Source: Oscillospiraceae bacterium (GTDB lineage Bacteria > Bacillota > Clostridia > Oscillospirales > Ruminococcaceae). From it: a stretch of DNA of 21,757 bases. The stretch is from the NCBI GenBank assembly GCA_900752435.1, contig CAADVD010000036.1, forward strand, positions 1 through 21,757. The letters run 5' to 3'. A model generated the notes under the pieces. It made no database searches, was not told the origin of the DNA, and saw only the letters and a program-made list of their open reading frames with translations. Every line of letters begins with the position of its first letter. Within the stretch, counting starts at the first letter, position 1. The translations under genes were made by a program, and so were the position numbers. Below, in pieces: positions 6,898 through 15,273 of this stretch.

Positions 6898-7439
6898 CCC
6901 AAAACCTCCTCTTTGACTTGTTCAAACTGCGCCAACGCAAAATCCACGCCATTGCGCAGTGCTTTGGACGAAATGGTCGCGCTGGTGATGGTGTCCACAT
7001 CCTGCGCACTGCCGCTTACACCGATGTAACCCGCCAAGTAATCGGGATTTTCAATCTTCGTGCCCAGCCCGGGTGTTTCTTGACAGGAAGCAATTGCCAC
7101 ACCGGTAATCACGCCGTCCGCATCCAATCCGACCACTGCTTCAATCGGCTTGCTTTTGCCGCCGTAACCGGCCGTCTGAATGTGCAGAGCAACGCCGGTT
7201 TTGTCCGCGTCGGTGTAAACGCCCAGCAAGTCTTTCTCCTCCGATGTATAGTCCACCGGTTCCAGCTTTTCCGCGTTCGGAATCACATAAGCGAATTCAA
7301 CCAGTTCCTCATCATTCAAGCCCGTACCCAAATTGCCCACACCAGTGGCGTTGTAGGTAAAAGCCAGCAATGCGGCAATCAAAACCGAAATAACCATCAG
7401 TACCAAGGTCGGCAACAGGATGTTTTTATACTTACCCAT
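6894..7439 (-). CDS. rnfG: Rnf complex FMN-binding subunit RnfG
   Basis: RnfG (181 aa) carries a covalent FMN on the outer face of the membrane. An N-terminal anchor spans about residues 8-28 (LLPTLVLMVISVLIAALLAF), followed by an FMN-binding domain. Key signals are GYGGKSKPIEAVVGLD (91-106), CQETPGLGTKIENPDYL (119-135) and DTITSATISSKAL (149-161). In the last, S-A-T-x-S matches the flavinylation motif, with Thr155 as the predicted FMN attachment site. I chose ATG 7439, not the in-frame upstream codons to 7499, because the longer form adds a basic segment before the anchor and overlaps rnfD by 68 nt; ATG 7439 has GGGGG about 9 nt upstream and overlaps the rnfD stop by 8 nt. Confidence 0.93.
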   Translation of the reverse strand: MGKYKNILLPTLVLMVISVLIAALLAFTYNATGVGNLGTGLNDEELVEFAYVIPNAEKLEPVDYTSEEKDLLGVYTDADKTGVALHIQTAGYGGKSKPIEAVVGLDADGVITGVAIASCQETPGLGTKIENPDYLAGYIGVSGSAQDVDTITSATISSKALRNGVDFALAQFEQVKEEVLG

Positions 7440-8373
7440 TCTGCTTTGCCCCCTTTTCTTTTTTGAGGCCAAACGGCTTTTTCTTTGTCCAGCGGTCAAT
7501 GAGCGGACAAACGATGTTCATAAACAAAATGGAGAACGAAACGCCCTCCGGATAGTTGCCGAACATCCGAATGGCAATGGTAATCAGTCCACAGCCAAAT
7601 GCAAAAATGATTTTTCCTTTGGTGGTAATCGGCGAAGTGGCATAATCCGTCGCCATAAAAATAGCCCCCAGCATCAGGCCGCCAGCCAGAATCTGATTGA
7701 GCGGATCGCTTCCAAAGCAAGCGGACAGCACAAAGACCGTACCGATGTACACCGCCGGAATCACCGGTGAAATGACTTTGCGCACAACCAGATACACGCC
7801 GCCCAGCAACAGTGCCAGCGCACTGGTTTCACCGAGACAGCCGGGTACATTGCCAAGGAACAAATCCAGCGTATTAGCACCCGTAATGTCTAAAAGCGGC
7901 GTCGCTGTAGAAACCGCATCAACCGTATGGTTGTAGAAAAACGGCGGCATCCAAGTTGTCATCGGAACGGCAAAGGAAACAAACAGAAAAATACGTCCGG
8001 TGATGGCCGGATTGGCAAAATTCTGCCCAATACCGCCAAAGAGCTGTTTGACAATCACGATGGACACAAAGCTTCCAATGACCGCCATCCACAACGGAAT
8101 GGTCACCGGCAAATTGTACGCCAGCAACACACCGGTTACCACCGCACTCAAATCAGAAATGGTGTTGTCGCGCTTCATAATCCGGCGGCACAGGTATTCA
8201 AACAGCACGCAGGACACCACGCATACGGCAACGACCAGTAATGCGCGCGGCCCAAAGAACACCACTGCCGCAACCAATGCCGGTATGAGCGCAATCAAAA
8301 CGTCCCGCATAATCGACTGCGTAGAACGCGGACTGAGCATATGCGGAGACGGAGTAATGGTGAATTTAGCCAT
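7432..8373 (-). CDS. rnfD: Rnf complex membrane subunit RnfD
   Basis: RnfD (313 aa) is a polytopic NqrB/RnfD-family subunit, with about nine or ten hydrophobic segments, that forms part of the ion-translocating path. The flavinylation motif is VSTATPL at 154-160, with Thr158 as the predicted attachment site for covalent FMN. Other family features are GGIGQNFANPAITGRIFL (113-130), ATDYATSPIT (241-250) and YPEGVSFSILFMNI (274-287). It starts 3 nt after rnfC ends and shares 8 nt with rnfG, so it is tightly coupled in the operon. The C-terminus is short and basic. Confidence 0.95.
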   Translation of the reverse strand: MAKFTITPSPHMLSPRSTQSIMRDVLIALIPALVAAVVFFGPRALLVVAVCVVSCVLFEYLCRRIMKRDNTISDLSAVVTGVLLAYNLPVTIPLWMAVIGSFVSIVIVKQLFGGIGQNFANPAITGRIFLFVSFAVPMTTWMPPFFYNHTVDAVSTATPLLDITGANTLDLFLGNVPGCLGETSALALLLGGVYLVVRKVISPVIPAVYIGTVFVLSACFGSDPLNQILAGGLMLGAIFMATDYATSPITTKGKIIFAFGCGLITIAIRMFGNYPEGVSFSILFMNIVCPLIDRWTKKKPFGLKKEKGAKQNG

Positions 8374-8376
8374 TGA

Positions 8377-9690
8377 TTAACCTCCCTGTCTGGTTCGGAC
8401 AAACGTCTTCGCCAGTTGATTTTTTTGCGCCAGTTGGCGTTTGGCCGGACAAATGTAGCTACAACAGCCGCAGTAAATGCACAGATTGATGCCTGCATCC
8501 ACCAGTGCATCGGCATCGCGGCGGTCATACGCCTTTTCGAGCAGTGTTGGCATCAGATTCATCGGACACACGGATACACAACTGCCGCACCGAATGCAGG
8601 CGGTGGTTTTCTGTTGTGTAATTTCATTGCGGGTAAACGCCAAAATCGCATTGTTGTTTTTAATGACCGGCATTTCCAAATCGCTGACCGCAATCCCCAT
8701 CATCGGGCCGCCCATCAGCACTTTTTTGGGCTCCGCAGCAACACCGCAATAATCCAGCACCTGCTTGATTGGCGTACCGATGGGTACAATCAGGTTGTTT
8801 GGTGTGAGCACAGCATCGCCGTCCACCGTAATGCGTTTGCGCACCAACGGCATACCCGTTTTCAGATAGCTTCCCAAAAAGCCAACCGAAGACACGTTCA
8901 TCACCAGTACGCCGCAGTCTGCCGGAAGTTTTCCAGCCTCAACGGTAATCCCGGTAGCGGCATAGATGATGGACTTTTCCGCTCCCTGCGGATAAAGCTG
9001 TTTGAGCTGAACCACATGAAAATGCGGATCGGAAGCCGTTTTTTCATCGAGCAATTCCAGCGCCTGCGGTTTATTGGCTTCGATGCCAAAATAAATGTCC
9101 TGAATGTTCAAATATTTTTGAACCGCCGCAATGCCATCCAGCACATTCTGGGTATTCTCCATACATTCGCGGTAGTCCGCAGTGATATACGGTTCACACT
9201 CCGCCGCATTGATCACCAGCTTGGTAATGCGGTCTAAATCCTTGTAAGCGAGCTTCACATGAACAGGAAACCCTGCACCGCCCAAGCCCACCAGACCGGA
9301 TTCGCGCACTGCGTCAATAAAGGAAGTTCTATCGTGTACCTCCGGTTTTTGCACCGTTTCGTCCGGCGTGTAGGCACCATCGTTTTCAATCACCACAAGC
9401 TTCGTGTTTGCACCGCTTGCCGTCTGAAAGTCATCCACGCGCAAAACCGTACCGGAACAACTTGCATGAATCGGCGCGGAGAAAAACTGATCGCTCTCTC
9501 CGATTTTTTGTCCGAGCTTGACAGAATCGCCCTTTTTCACCAAAACCCGACACGGTGCGCCCATATGCTGCTGCATGGGAATGCGCAGCTCCGGAATATC
9601 GTCCACCCATACGGAGGCGCAGTTTTCTGTATGCTTATGATGCGGAACGGAAACGCCGTGCAGGGAACGCTTGCTGGTTACAATTGCCAT
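8377..9690 (-). CDS. rnfC: Rnf complex NADH/FMN-binding subunit RnfC
   Basis: RnfC (437 aa) is the soluble subunit that exchanges electrons with NAD+. Residues 1-110 form the N-terminal barrel domain; the segment SLHGVSVPHHKHTEN replaces the common GGIHPPE-K form. GLVGLGGAGFPVHVK (132-146) is the Gly-rich flavin/nucleotide loop shared with NuoF, and NAAECEPYI (161-169) is conserved. Two [4Fe-4S] motifs are near the C-terminus: C365/368/371 with C375, and C404/407/410 with C414. The ATG at 9690 has AGGTG about 6 nt upstream. It is the first gene of the operon and follows a good promoter. Confidence 0.95.
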   Translation of the reverse strand: MAIVTSKRSLHGVSVPHHKHTENCASVWVDDIPELRIPMQQHMGAPCRVLVKKGDSVKLGQKIGESDQFFSAPIHASCSGTVLRVDDFQTASGANTKLVVIENDGAYTPDETVQKPEVHDRTSFIDAVRESGLVGLGGAGFPVHVKLAYKDLDRITKLVINAAECEPYITADYRECMENTQNVLDGIAAVQKYLNIQDIYFGIEANKPQALELLDEKTASDPHFHVVQLKQLYPQGAEKSIIYAATGITVEAGKLPADCGVLVMNVSSVGFLGSYLKTGMPLVRKRITVDGDAVLTPNNLIVPIGTPIKQVLDYCGVAAEPKKVLMGGPMMGIAVSDLEMPVIKNNNAILAFTRNEITQQKTTACIRCGSCVSVCPMNLMPTLLEKAYDRRDADALVDAGINLCIYCGCCSYICPAKRQLAQKNQLAKTFVRTRQGG

Positions 9691-9738
9691 CTTTTCACCT
9701 ATCTCTTTTTCAATCTAAATTGTTCATACATAAACATT

Positions 9739-9767
9739 ATTTTAACTGTTCACACAAATGAAGTCAA
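9739..9767 (-). promoter_or_regulatory. Promoter of the rnfCDGEAB operon
   Basis: On the reverse strand TTGACT (9767-9762) and TAAAAT (9744-9739) are separated by 17 nt. Transcription would start near 9732, giving a leader of about 40 nt. It lies in the AT-rich gap (9691-9875) behind the rluD terminator. Confidence 0.65.
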
Positions 9768-9876
9768 GCAAAAAGATTCACTTTCGTTTAACTTTATAAA
9801 TTTCTATGCTATATTTTACAAAAGTGTTGAAAAAATAAGAATTTTTTACACATTCAAAACAACTTGATTTTGGCAT

Positions 9877-9912
9877 GAAAAAGCCTGTCTCATCCAATGG
9901 ACAAGACAGGCT
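9877..9912 (-). terminator. Intrinsic terminator after rluD
   Basis: A 9-bp perfect stem (9904-9912 with 9882-9890, AGCCTGTCT) closes a 13-nt loop that may extend with three more pairs. On the reverse strand it begins 5 nt after the rluD stop and ends in TTTTTC (A5 at 9878-9882 on the forward strand). It separates the long division/translation run from the rnf operon. Confidence 0.78.
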
Positions 9913-9917
9913 GTTCT

Positions 9918-10841
9918 TCAATCCTCCAACGAGGCCAAAAATCGAATAAAGTAATCCGGCAAATCACTGTCAAACTGCATCCACTGACCGGTAACCGGAT
10001 GCACAAACCCCAGCACCTTGGCGTGCAGGCACTGGCCGCCCAACTGCGTGATGACTTTTTTCGGACCATATACCTCATCGCCGGCAACCGGATGGCCAAG
10101 ATAAGCCATGTGCACACGAATTTGGTGTGTGCGCCCCGTTTCCAAACGACAGCGAATGTGCGTAAAACGCCTATAACGACGCAGGACTGTAAAATGCGTC
10201 ACCGCTTCTTTGGAATTCTGTGCAGTCACGCACATTTTTTTCCGATCGGCTTTGCTGCGGCCAATCGGCGCACAAACCGTCCCGCTATCCTCCTGAACAC
10301 GACCATAGACCACCGCTTCGTATTCGCGCAAAAAACTGTGTTCCTTGATCTGCGCCGCCAACGATTGGTGCGCGGCATCGTTTTTGGCGATCATCAGCAA
10401 GCCAGAAGTATTCTTGTCAATGCGGTGAACAATGCCTGGGCGAATCACCCCGTTGATACCGGACAGCGAATCGCCGCAGTGATACAACAGAGCGTTGACC
10501 AACGTACCGTCCGGATTGCCCGGCGCAGGATGCACGACCATACCCTTGAGTTTGTTGACCACAAGCAAAGCGTCATCCTCGTATACAATTTCCAGCGGAA
10601 TATTCTGCGGACAAACATCCAACTCCACCGGTTCGGGAATTTCCACGGTCACACAATCCTGTGCTTTTAGCTTGTAATTTTTAGAACTCTCTTGCCCGTT
10701 GACCAGCACCGCCTGATTGTCAATCAGCTTTTGCAGGCTGGTGCGCGTTTTGTCCGGAAACTGTTCGGCCAAATATTTATCCAGCCGCAAACCAACCTGA
10801 TTTTCTTCCACAGCAAAGGCAAACGATTCAGCGCTGCTCAT
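9918..10841 (-). CDS. rluD: RluA/RluD-family 23S rRNA pseudouridine synthase
   Basis: The 307-residue product isomerises uridines in RNA to pseudouridine, most likely in 23S rRNA. An N-terminal S4 RNA-binding domain lies at about residues 17-70 (GLRLDKYLAEQFP, LIDNQAVLVNGQ). The catalytic domain has the signature GIVHRIDKNTSGLLMIAKND (136-155), with Asp142 as the catalytic aspartate. VVNKLKGMVVHPAPGN, ETGRTHQIRVHMAYLGHPVAGDEVYG-like and LHAKVLGFVHP segments complete the RluA family pattern. ATG 10841 is chosen over an in-frame upstream ATG at 10892 because it has GGAGG at 9 nt and fits the S4 start; it overlaps the lspA stop by 14 nt. The family includes RluC/RluD/YlyB; the exact target uridine is not certain, so the symbol is a family-level assignment. 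Confidence 0.88.
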   Translation of the reverse strand: MSSAESFAFAVEENQVGLRLDKYLAEQFPDKTRTSLQKLIDNQAVLVNGQESSKNYKLKAQDCVTVEIPEPVELDVCPQNIPLEIVYEDDALLVVNKLKGMVVHPAPGNPDGTLVNALLYHCGDSLSGINGVIRPGIVHRIDKNTSGLLMIAKNDAAHQSLAAQIKEHSFLREYEAVVYGRVQEDSGTVCAPIGRSKADRKKMCVTAQNSKEAVTHFTVLRRYRRFTHIRCRLETGRTHQIRVHMAYLGHPVAGDEVYGPKKVITQLGGQCLHAKVLGFVHPVTGQWMQFDSDLPDYFIRFLASLED

Positions 10842-11346
10842 GCGCCGTATCCTCCGTCTTTTCCGCTTTATCCTTTTTATCAAAAAAGACAAAATAGGCC
10901 ACCAGCAAAATGGTTCCGATTACGACACAGCAATCCGCAAAATTAAAGACCGCAAAATCAACAATCGTGATGTGCAGATAATCGACCACAAAGCCCTGCC
11001 CCACACGATCCAGCAAATTGCCGATTCCACCGCCAATAATCAGCGAAAAGCTCGTCAGCAGCATCGGATGTTCGATTTTATTTAAGACAATCAGCGCAAT
11101 CATCGCCAGAATAATCATGCCTGTGAGTCCGACCAGCAAAAAGGTTTTACCAGAAAAAATACCGAACGCCGCTCCCCTGTTTTCCACATAAAACAGTTGG
11201 AACACGCCTTCCCAAATTGGAAATGAACGAATGGGCTTGAGGTTTTCCATCGCCAGTTGCTTAATCCACTGATCCAACCCGATGATGACCAGCGCGCCCA
11301 AAAGTGCCAGAATATTTTGTAACAATCTCTTTCGTTTTTTCTTCAT
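10828..11346 (-). CDS. lspA: Lipoprotein signal peptidase (signal peptidase II)
   Basis: LspA (172 aa) removes signal peptides from diacylglyceryl-modified prolipoproteins at the membrane; the lipoprotein at 1032-1724 would be a substrate. Four transmembrane helices are visible. Conserved motifs are LDQWIKQLA (24-32), VENRGAAFGIF (54-64), GGGIGNLLDRV (105-115) and FAVFNFADCCV (131-141). Asp113 and Asp138 are the catalytic aspartate pair. The N-terminus (MKKKRKRLLQ) and C-terminus are basic/charged and cytoplasmic. Its start is weakly served: GAGG lies about 12 nt upstream of ATG 11346. A 122-nt gap with a hairpin separates it from ileS, and it is coupled to rluD by a 14-nt overlap. Confidence 0.94.
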   Translation of the reverse strand: MKKKRKRLLQNILALLGALVIIGLDQWIKQLAMENLKPIRSFPIWEGVFQLFYVENRGAAFGIFSGKTFLLVGLTGMIILAMIALIVLNKIEHPMLLTSFSLIIGGGIGNLLDRVGQGFVVDYLHITIVDFAVFNFADCCVVIGTILLVAYFVFFDKKDKAEKTEDTAHEQR

Positions 11347-11428
11347 CTATACGTTCTTCCTCAAGTTGAAACCGCCCGATGGCAGCCTTGCAATAATTTT
11401 CAAATTTCTCAAAGAATATGGGAAACAA

Positions 11429-11457
11429 AATTGCCGTTATGCAAGATAACGACAATT
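11429..11457 (-). terminator. Possible terminator or attenuator hairpin between ileS and lspA
   Basis: A 12-bp stem with one G-U pair (11446-11457 with 11429-11440) and a 5-nt loop lies about 13 nt after the ileS stop on the reverse strand. It is followed by TTGTTTC, a weak U-tract. It may end most ileS transcripts or only reduce read-through to lspA; I found no convincing promoter between it and lspA. Confidence 0.5.
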
Positions 11458-11469
11458 CTGCCTTTTTCT

Positions 11470-14253
11470 TTATTCAGCTAATACCGAGGCACAGCGTGCA
11501 CAAAGAGTTGGATGCTCCGGATGGGAACCAACAGAATGGTCATGCGCCCAGCAGCGTTCACATTTTTCACCGTCAGCCTGTGCCGCCGTAATGGTCAAAC
11601 CTTCCACTTCACCGGCAAATTCGCCTGTTCCATGTGCCACATCCACCTGCGAGCAGATGAAGATGGTTTTCAAGTCTTCCTTAATCGACGTCAAGAAGTC
11701 AAACAACTCGCCGTCACAGTACAGTGTCACTTTCGCTTCCAGCGATTTACCAATCAGCTTCGCAGTACGTTTCAGCTCCAATGCTTTCTGTACATCACCG
11801 GTCACCGCGTAAATGCGATCCCATTTTGCTACAAATTCTTCGGACACATCCAATGCAAACGGTTGGTTCATTTCGTTCAGCACCACATGCGTCGCGTCCT
11901 CATCTTTGGAATGCGGCATGAACTGCCAAATTTCATCAGAGGTGTATGCCAGAATCGGCGCAACAATTTTGGTTAACGTATTCAAAATCAAATACATCGC
12001 AGTCTGTGCGGAACGGCGAAGCTTGCCGTCCGGTTTTTCACAGTAGAGACGGTCTTTGAGAATATCCAAATAGAAGTTGGACATATCCACTACACAGAAA
12101 TTGTAAATCGCGTGATACACAATATGGAAATCAAAGCTGTTGTAGCCCTCGTTGACTTTTTCAATCAGGGCGTTCAGCTTCACCATTGCCAGCTTATCCA
12201 GCTCGGTCAATTCCGACAGCGGCAGCAAATCGGTATCCGGATGGAAATCGTACAGGTTGCCCAAAATGTATTTGGCTGTGTTGCGGATTTTGCGGTAGGT
12301 ATCGGAACACTGCTTGAGGATTTCCTTGGATACGCGAATATCTGCATGATAGTCGCTGGAAGCCACCCACAATCTCAGAATATCCGCACCATACTGCTTG
12401 ATAATCTCATCGGCTTCAATGCCGTTTCCAAGCGATTTGGACATTTTTTTGCCTTCGCCGTCTACGACCCAGCCGTGCGTACAAACGGCTTTGTAAGGCG
12501 CTGTTCCCTTCCAGGCCACCGAAGTCAGCAAGGAAGACTGGAACCAACCGCGATACTGGTCAGCGCCCTCCAGATACAAGTCAGCCGGCCAACGCAAATC
12601 GTCGCGCTCTGCAAGCACGGCCGCATGGCTGACGCCGCTGTCAAACCAAACATCCATGATGTCGGTTTCTTTGGTGAATTCCCCGCATCCGCAGTCACAC
12701 TTGACGGAAGCCGGAATGAATTCGCTCGGATCTTTGATAAACCAAGCGTCCGCACCTTCTTTGCGGAATAAATCGGAAATGGCTTGGATGGTCTCGTCGT
12801 TGACAATGACCTTACCGCAGTCTTTGCAGTAGATGATCGGAATCGGTACACCCCAAGTCCGCTGACGGGAAATGCACCAGTCACTGCGGTCGCGCACCAT
12901 ACCCTCGATGCGGCCTTCGCCCCAAGACGGAATCCATTCCACATCCTTGATGGCCTTGACCGCATCGTCTTTAAAGCCGTCAACAGAGCAGAACCACTGC
13001 TCCGTAGCACGGAACAGCACCGGCTGTTTACAGCGCCAGCAGTGCGGATATTGGTGAATGATTTTCTCAATCGCAAACAAAGCGCCAATTTCATCCAGCT
13101 TCATGGCAATCGCTTTATTGGCTTCGTTGGTGGTCAGTCCGGCAAATTCACCGGCTTCCTCGGTCAAACGTCCGACGGAATCCACCGGCACCACAATCGG
13201 AATCTCTTTGTAGTTTTTGCAAACCTCAAAGTCCTCCACACCGTGTCCAGGAGCCGTGTGCACGCATCCCGTACCACTGTCCAGCGTTACATGGTCGCCA
13301 TAAATGACAAGCGATTCGCGATCCAAAAACGGATGCGCCACTTTCATGTATTCAAATTCTTTGCCAAGGAACGAGCCTTCCATTTCATACTCGTCAATTC
13401 CTGCGGCTTTCATCGCGGCAGGCGCCAGTTCCTTCGCCATGACATAATATTCGCCTTTGGCTTTTACCAAGGTGTATTCGTATTCCGGTCCTAAGCATAC
13501 AGCCACGTTGCCCGGCAAGGTCCAAGTGGTCGTCGTCCAAATCACAAAGTAAACCTTGGATTTGTCGATGCCCATGCCTTCAAATACACCCTTATCATCG
13601 GTTACTTGAAATTTTACATAAATGGAATGGCAAGGGTCGTTGGCATATTCGATTTCCGCTTCTGCCAGTGCCGTTTGGCATTCCGGACACCAGTAAACCG
13701 GTTTGAGCCCTTTGTAAATGAAGTCTTTTTTCGCCATCGCCCCAAACACTTCAATCTGCTTGGCCTCAAACTCATGGCGAAGCGTCATATACGGATTCGC
13801 CCAGTCGCCCAAAATACCAATGCGTTTGAACTGATCCGTCATGGAATGGATAAACGAGGTGGCAAATTCCTGACAAAGCTTGCGCAGTTCCACTTTGGAA
13901 ATGGTGGCCGGATTCACGCCGTCTTTCTTGAGCGCTTTTAGTTCAATCGGAAGACCGTGCGTATCCCAACCCGGTACATATGGCGCTTTGAAGCCGCTCA
14001 TATTTTTGTATTTTAAAATGATATCTTTCAGCACTTTGTTGAGCGCCGTTCCCAAGTGGATGTTGCCGTTTGCATACGGCGGTCCATCGTGCAGAATGTA
14101 AAGCGGTTTGCCTTCGTTTTTCTTCATCAGCTGATCGTACAGATCGGCTTCTTCCCATGTTTGAAGCATCGCCGGCTCACGAGTCGGCAAATTTCCGCGC
14201 ATCGGAAATTCGGACTGCGGCAGGTTGAGTGTCTTATTGTAATCCTGTGCCAT
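11470..14253 (-). CDS. ileS: Isoleucyl-tRNA synthetase
   Basis: IleRS (927 aa) attaches isoleucine to tRNA-Ile. The class I signature is PPYANGNIHLGTALNKVLKD, with HLGT at 66-69 in place of HIGH, and KMSKS at 603-607. The insert at about 180-390 is the CP1 editing domain that clears Val-tRNA-Ile. The C-terminal zinc site is visible as CERCWAHDHSVG and HPTLCARCASVL. Full length and motifs match the bacterial-type enzyme (mupirocin-sensitive class, judged by length and the C-terminal zinc motif). AAGGAG lies 10 nt upstream of ATG 14253. It starts only 24 nt after divIVA, too close for a T-box leader, so it is probably expressed with the division genes upstream. Confidence 0.96.
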   Translation of the reverse strand: MAQDYNKTLNLPQSEFPMRGNLPTREPAMLQTWEEADLYDQLMKKNEGKPLYILHDGPPYANGNIHLGTALNKVLKDIILKYKNMSGFKAPYVPGWDTHGLPIELKALKKDGVNPATISKVELRKLCQEFATSFIHSMTDQFKRIGILGDWANPYMTLRHEFEAKQIEVFGAMAKKDFIYKGLKPVYWCPECQTALAEAEIEYANDPCHSIYVKFQVTDDKGVFEGMGIDKSKVYFVIWTTTTWTLPGNVAVCLGPEYEYTLVKAKGEYYVMAKELAPAAMKAAGIDEYEMEGSFLGKEFEYMKVAHPFLDRESLVIYGDHVTLDSGTGCVHTAPGHGVEDFEVCKNYKEIPIVVPVDSVGRLTEEAGEFAGLTTNEANKAIAMKLDEIGALFAIEKIIHQYPHCWRCKQPVLFRATEQWFCSVDGFKDDAVKAIKDVEWIPSWGEGRIEGMVRDRSDWCISRQRTWGVPIPIIYCKDCGKVIVNDETIQAISDLFRKEGADAWFIKDPSEFIPASVKCDCGCGEFTKETDIMDVWFDSGVSHAAVLAERDDLRWPADLYLEGADQYRGWFQSSLLTSVAWKGTAPYKAVCTHGWVVDGEGKKMSKSLGNGIEADEIIKQYGADILRLWVASSDYHADIRVSKEILKQCSDTYRKIRNTAKYILGNLYDFHPDTDLLPLSELTELDKLAMVKLNALIEKVNEGYNSFDFHIVYHAIYNFCVVDMSNFYLDILKDRLYCEKPDGKLRRSAQTAMYLILNTLTKIVAPILAYTSDEIWQFMPHSKDEDATHVVLNEMNQPFALDVSEEFVAKWDRIYAVTGDVQKALELKRTAKLIGKSLEAKVTLYCDGELFDFLTSIKEDLKTIFICSQVDVAHGTGEFAGEVEGLTITAAQADGEKCERCWAHDHSVGSHPEHPTLCARCASVLAE

Positions 14254-14277
14254 TCAAACAGTACTCCTTAACAAAAT

Positions 14278-15258
14278 TTATTTGGATGATTTTGCGCCGA
14301 ATTTCAAATCGGTGAATTTTTTCACATAATGTTCTTTTGCGATTTCCACAGTGTCGGTCAGCACATCGCGTTTTGCTTTTTCGACAATCTGTTTTTCCTT
14401 TTCGGTCAGCTCGCGGCCTTCCTGTACAGCCGGTGCTTTCGGTGTATTGACCGGAGTAGCTTTCGGAGCGGCAGTCGGCGCTGGTGCAGCCGCATTTTTG
14501 CGGAACTCAATGGTTGCCTGTGTATTGGATGCTGGAGCCGGCTGTGGTTTTGGCTGCGGTGCCGGTTTAGACTCCTTGGCTACTGTCTGGGTATTGACCA
14601 CACGCTGGGTGGTTTCCACCGGTTTTTGTTCGTAGATTTTTTTGTTCAGTTCACGAACCTCACGGGTATTGCTCTCTTCATTTTCCACTTCCGGCAGATT
14701 TTTAATCAAATCAATGTGCTTGCGGTACAAATCAAGCAAACCGGATTTGAATGCAGAAACTTCTCTCTGCACGCGAACCAAATTGTGCTGTTCCTTTTCG
14801 ATGTCGTATTTGGTGTTGCGAATCACGGTATCCACGTTCTGCTGTGCTTCGGCAACCAGACGTTTGGATTCCGCTTTTGCTTTGACCAACAATTCCTGTG
14901 CAACGGCACGGGCATCGTTCAAAAGCTTTTCAGATTCTGCACGAGCCATCGCAACCATCTGTTCGGACTTTTCTTCCGATTCTTTTGTGATGGCTGCCGC
15001 TTTTTCCTTTGCGGAATTGAGTACACTCTTGCCGAGCTTTTGCGCGCCGAGCAATGCTTCCTGAATGCTCTCTTCGTCTTTGCGGTAATCCTCGACTTTC
15101 GCCGCCAAAATTTCCATTTTCTTGAGCAGATCGCTCTTTTCATTCTGCATGCTCTGAATATAAGTCGAAATCTCTCTCAAAAAGCTATCGACTTCTTCCG
15201 GATCGTATCCGCGTTTGCTGGTGTCAAATTGCTTTTCCTTGATATCGTTGATCGTCAC
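14278..15258 (-). CDS. divIVA: DivIVA-family cell division / polar growth protein
   Basis: The 326-residue product is a DivIVA scaffold that binds curved membrane at septa and poles. The N-terminal domain has KQFDTSKRGYDPEEVDSFL (9-27), matching the conserved F-x4-RGY-EVD-FL motif. Residues about 28-190 are a long coiled coil rich in Lys, Glu, Ala and Ser. Residues about 215-285 are a low-complexity Pro/Ala/Lys/Thr/Gln linker. The last 45 residues (ELTEKEKQIVEKAKRD onward) form a predicted C-terminal helix. It is about twice as long as the 164-residue Bacillus protein. The start codon is GTG 15258, with AAGGAG 8 nt upstream. It lies between ylmH (15 nt away) and ileS (24 nt away), the classic ylmH-divIVA-ileS order. 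Confidence 0.92.
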   Translation of the reverse strand: MTINDIKEKQFDTSKRGYDPEEVDSFLREISTYIQSMQNEKSDLLKKMEILAAKVEDYRKDEESIQEALLGAQKLGKSVLNSAKEKAAAITKESEEKSEQMVAMARAESEKLLNDARAVAQELLVKAKAESKRLVAEAQQNVDTVIRNTKYDIEKEQHNLVRVQREVSAFKSGLLDLYRKHIDLIKNLPEVENEESNTREVRELNKKIYEQKPVETTQRVVNTQTVAKESKPAPQPKPQPAPASNTQATIEFRKNAAAPAPTAAPKATPVNTPKAPAVQEGRELTEKEKQIVEKAKRDVLTDTVEIAKEHYVKKFTDLKFGAKSSK

Positions 15259-15273
15259 AATAATCGCTCCTTT

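Noticed and set aside
8416..9237. Forward open frame of 273 codons opposite rnfC
   Set aside because: It is antisense to the clear Fe-S and nucleotide motifs of RnfC and has no promoter or ribosome binding site.
9691..9875. Regulatory RNA between rluD terminator and rnfC
   Set aside because: It is AT-rich with a promoter but no stable stem or conserved motif I could identify.
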